Source of the DNA: an uncultured Microbacterium sp.
GTDB taxonomy: Bacteria; Actinomycetota; Actinomycetes; Actinomycetales; Microbacteriaceae
DNA: 13,344 nt
Direction: 5' to 3'
NCBI GenBank assembly: GCA_937988695.1
Contig: CALKHM010000077.1
Coordinates: 1 to 13,344 of the forward strand
A program made the position numbers and the translations under genes. The notes below the pieces were generated by a model. That model was not told the DNA's origin and searched no databases. It was given only the letters and a program-made list of their open reading frames with translations. Position 1 is the first letter of the stretch. Each line of letters starts with the position of its first letter. Below are positions 12,299 to 13,344 of this stretch, in pieces.

Positions 12299-13344
12299 CG
12301 GCCGGACTCCGCCTGCTCGGCCTGCGTCCGGCGGGCTGCGGTACGCGCCCGCCCGTGCCGGGCGCCCACGTCGAGGCGTCGTTCGACGGGTACGGCACCG
12401 GGCGGACTGTCGTGGAACCGGCGCAGGTCGACGCCGCCGTTGCGGAGCCGGTCGCCCATCACATCAAGGTCATGGCAGGTCGCGCTCTCGGCCGCGACGT
12501 CGGCGGCCGTAGACGTGTCGGGGGTCAGCGCCACCGTGTTCGTGTACAACTGCGACCCGTCCGGCGAGAACCGCAACTGCAGCGCGTGGTCAGCGATGCC
12601 CTTCTTGGGCGCGACGACGAATCGTCCTGCGGCAGCCGCGGTCTCGAACGTGTCGTCGAGCTCGTACCCGAGCTCGGCCAGGGCCTGTGCGGTCTGCTCG
12701 ATGACGTACTGCCGCTCCTGCTCCGCGTCGTACGCGGCGCGCACGGCGCGGGCCGCCGTGGTGGCGGCCAAGAGCGAGGCGCGGTCGTCGACGGCCGCCA
12801 GTGCCGCGCGCGCGGCATCGGCAGCGGGCGAGTCGACGCCGTCGATCGTCGTGGCGATCTCGGCGGCCTTTGCGTGCAGGGACTCGCGCAGCCGTTGCTC
12901 GCGCAGATGCGTGTGGACCTCCAGCGAGAGGACCTTCAGGGCCTCGACGCGTTCAGCCTCGACGAGCTCCATGGTCCGGCGCATCCAGGTCTGGCGGGAG
13001 GCGTCGTCGGTCACGTCTACGAGGGCGGCGAGCACCTTCTCGCCGAGGCGCCGGGCGTCCGTGGCATCCTGCGCGCCCTCGTCGGCCGCGGCCGGCGTGC
13101 CGGCGCCCGTCCATTCCAGCTGGATGCTTCCCTGCAGGCGCGCGGGCATGTGCGCGGCGAACTCGCGCGCGATCGAGGCCCGGCGCGCCTCGTCGCGCCG
13201 CCGAGAGGTGGCGGTCGCGTGCCTCTCGTAGTCGGCGACGGATGCCTCGACCTGGGCCGTCGTCGCGCCGTCGGCGATGTGCGGCGGGTGTGCGACCGCG
13301 TCACCGGCGGAGCCGAAGGCCGCCGCCTCCGCCGCATCCACCTG
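12295..13344 (-). CDS. Unrecognised Ala/Glu/Arg-rich, probably coiled-coil protein, 5' end off window
   Basis: 349 residues are visible and the frame is open to the right edge. A GTG near the edge (13341) has no convincing start context, so the gene most likely begins outside. I do not recognise the family. Visible residues 20-225 are helical and charged, rich in Ala, Glu and Arg, with long stretches lacking Gly and Pro, as in coiled coils. Near 232-310 there is a mixed alpha/beta region (ALAELGYELDD, then GRFVVAPKKG, HALQLRFSPDGSQLYTNTVAL, ending ATCHDLDVMGDRLRNGGVDL) that looks like a small globular domain. The last 35 residues are Arg-rich and probably disordered. No membrane segment or catalytic motif is visible. 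Its stop overlaps the AAA+ GTG start by 4 nt, so it belongs to the signalling operon and may be a scaffold or AAA+ substrate. Confidence 0.8.
   Translation of the reverse strand, partial: QVDAAEAAAFGSAGDAVAHPPHIADGATTAQVEASVADYERHATATSRRRDEARRASIAREFAAHMPARLQGSIQLEWTGAGTPAAADEGAQDATDARRLGEKVLAALVDVTDDASRQTWMRRTMELVEAERVEALKVLSLEVHTHLREQRLRESLHAKAAEIATTIDGVDSPAADAARAALAAVDDRASLLAATTAARAVRAAYDAEQERQYVIEQTAQALAELGYELDDTFETAAAAGRFVVAPKKGIADHALQLRFSPDGSQLYTNTVALTPDTSTAADVAAESATCHDLDVMGDRLRNGGVDLRRFHDSPPGAVPVERRLDVGARHGRARTAARRTQAEQAESGR

Noticed and set aside
11945..13231. 428-residue plus-strand Ser/Ala-rich ORF
   Set aside because: Low-complexity antisense frame of the coiled-coil and AAA+ genes; explained by codon bias.
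1..13344. tRNA, rRNA, CRISPR, insertion-sequence or integrase signals
   Set aside because: None seen: coding density is near complete on one strand and the only repeats are the 39-nt kinase units and the 904-973 hairpin.

Overview
The window is GC-rich, densely packed DNA in which every supported gene lies on the minus strand, so transcription runs from high to low coordinates. Base composition, short ATGA/GTGA gene junctions, GTG starts and a Microbacterium-style intergenic inverted repeat point to a high-GC actinobacterium, probably a Microbacteriaceae member (inference, not proven from this window).

Right and centre (13344 to 4829): one signalling operon. In transcription order it encodes an unrecognised alanine/charge-rich, probably coiled-coil protein cut by the window edge; a ClpB-D2-like AAA+ ATPase with a degenerate N-terminal half; a small NrdG-like radical SAM protein; a zinc-knuckle/FHA protein; a 962-residue membrane-anchored Ser/Thr kinase; a PP2C phosphatase; and a polytopic membrane protein. 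Five of the six junctions overlap by 1 or 4 nt. The sixth has a 19-nt gap with a strong Shine-Dalgarno. The kinase begins with six tandem R-P-T-x-R-(D/E) units. Each has Thr followed by an acidic residue at +3, the preference of several FHA domains, and an FHA protein is encoded immediately upstream. This is the most system-like part of the window: a writer (kinase), eraser (PP2C) and reader (FHA) joined to an AAA+ engine and a radical SAM enzyme at the membrane.

Left (4788 to 1): a homoprotocatechuate (3,4-dihydroxyphenylacetate) meta-cleavage operon. From a regulated promoter it encodes a fused FAH-RraA protein, a GntR/FCD regulator, the semialdehyde dehydrogenase HpaE, and the ring-cleaving extradiol dioxygenase HpaD (C-terminus off the window). 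HpaD opens the ring, HpaE oxidises the aldehyde, and the FAH half probably decarboxylates/isomerises the product. The RraA half is a candidate for the late pyruvate-releasing aldolase step. A perfect 12-bp palindrome, ATCGTATACGAT, overlaps the likely -10 box and is the probable operator of the co-transcribed GntR regulator.

The two operons are separated by about 100 bp, which holds the catabolic promoter. No strong intrinsic terminator is visible there. No tRNA, rRNA, CRISPR array, insertion sequence or integrase was found. Long plus-strand ORFs are treated as GC-rich shadows of the minus-strand genes.
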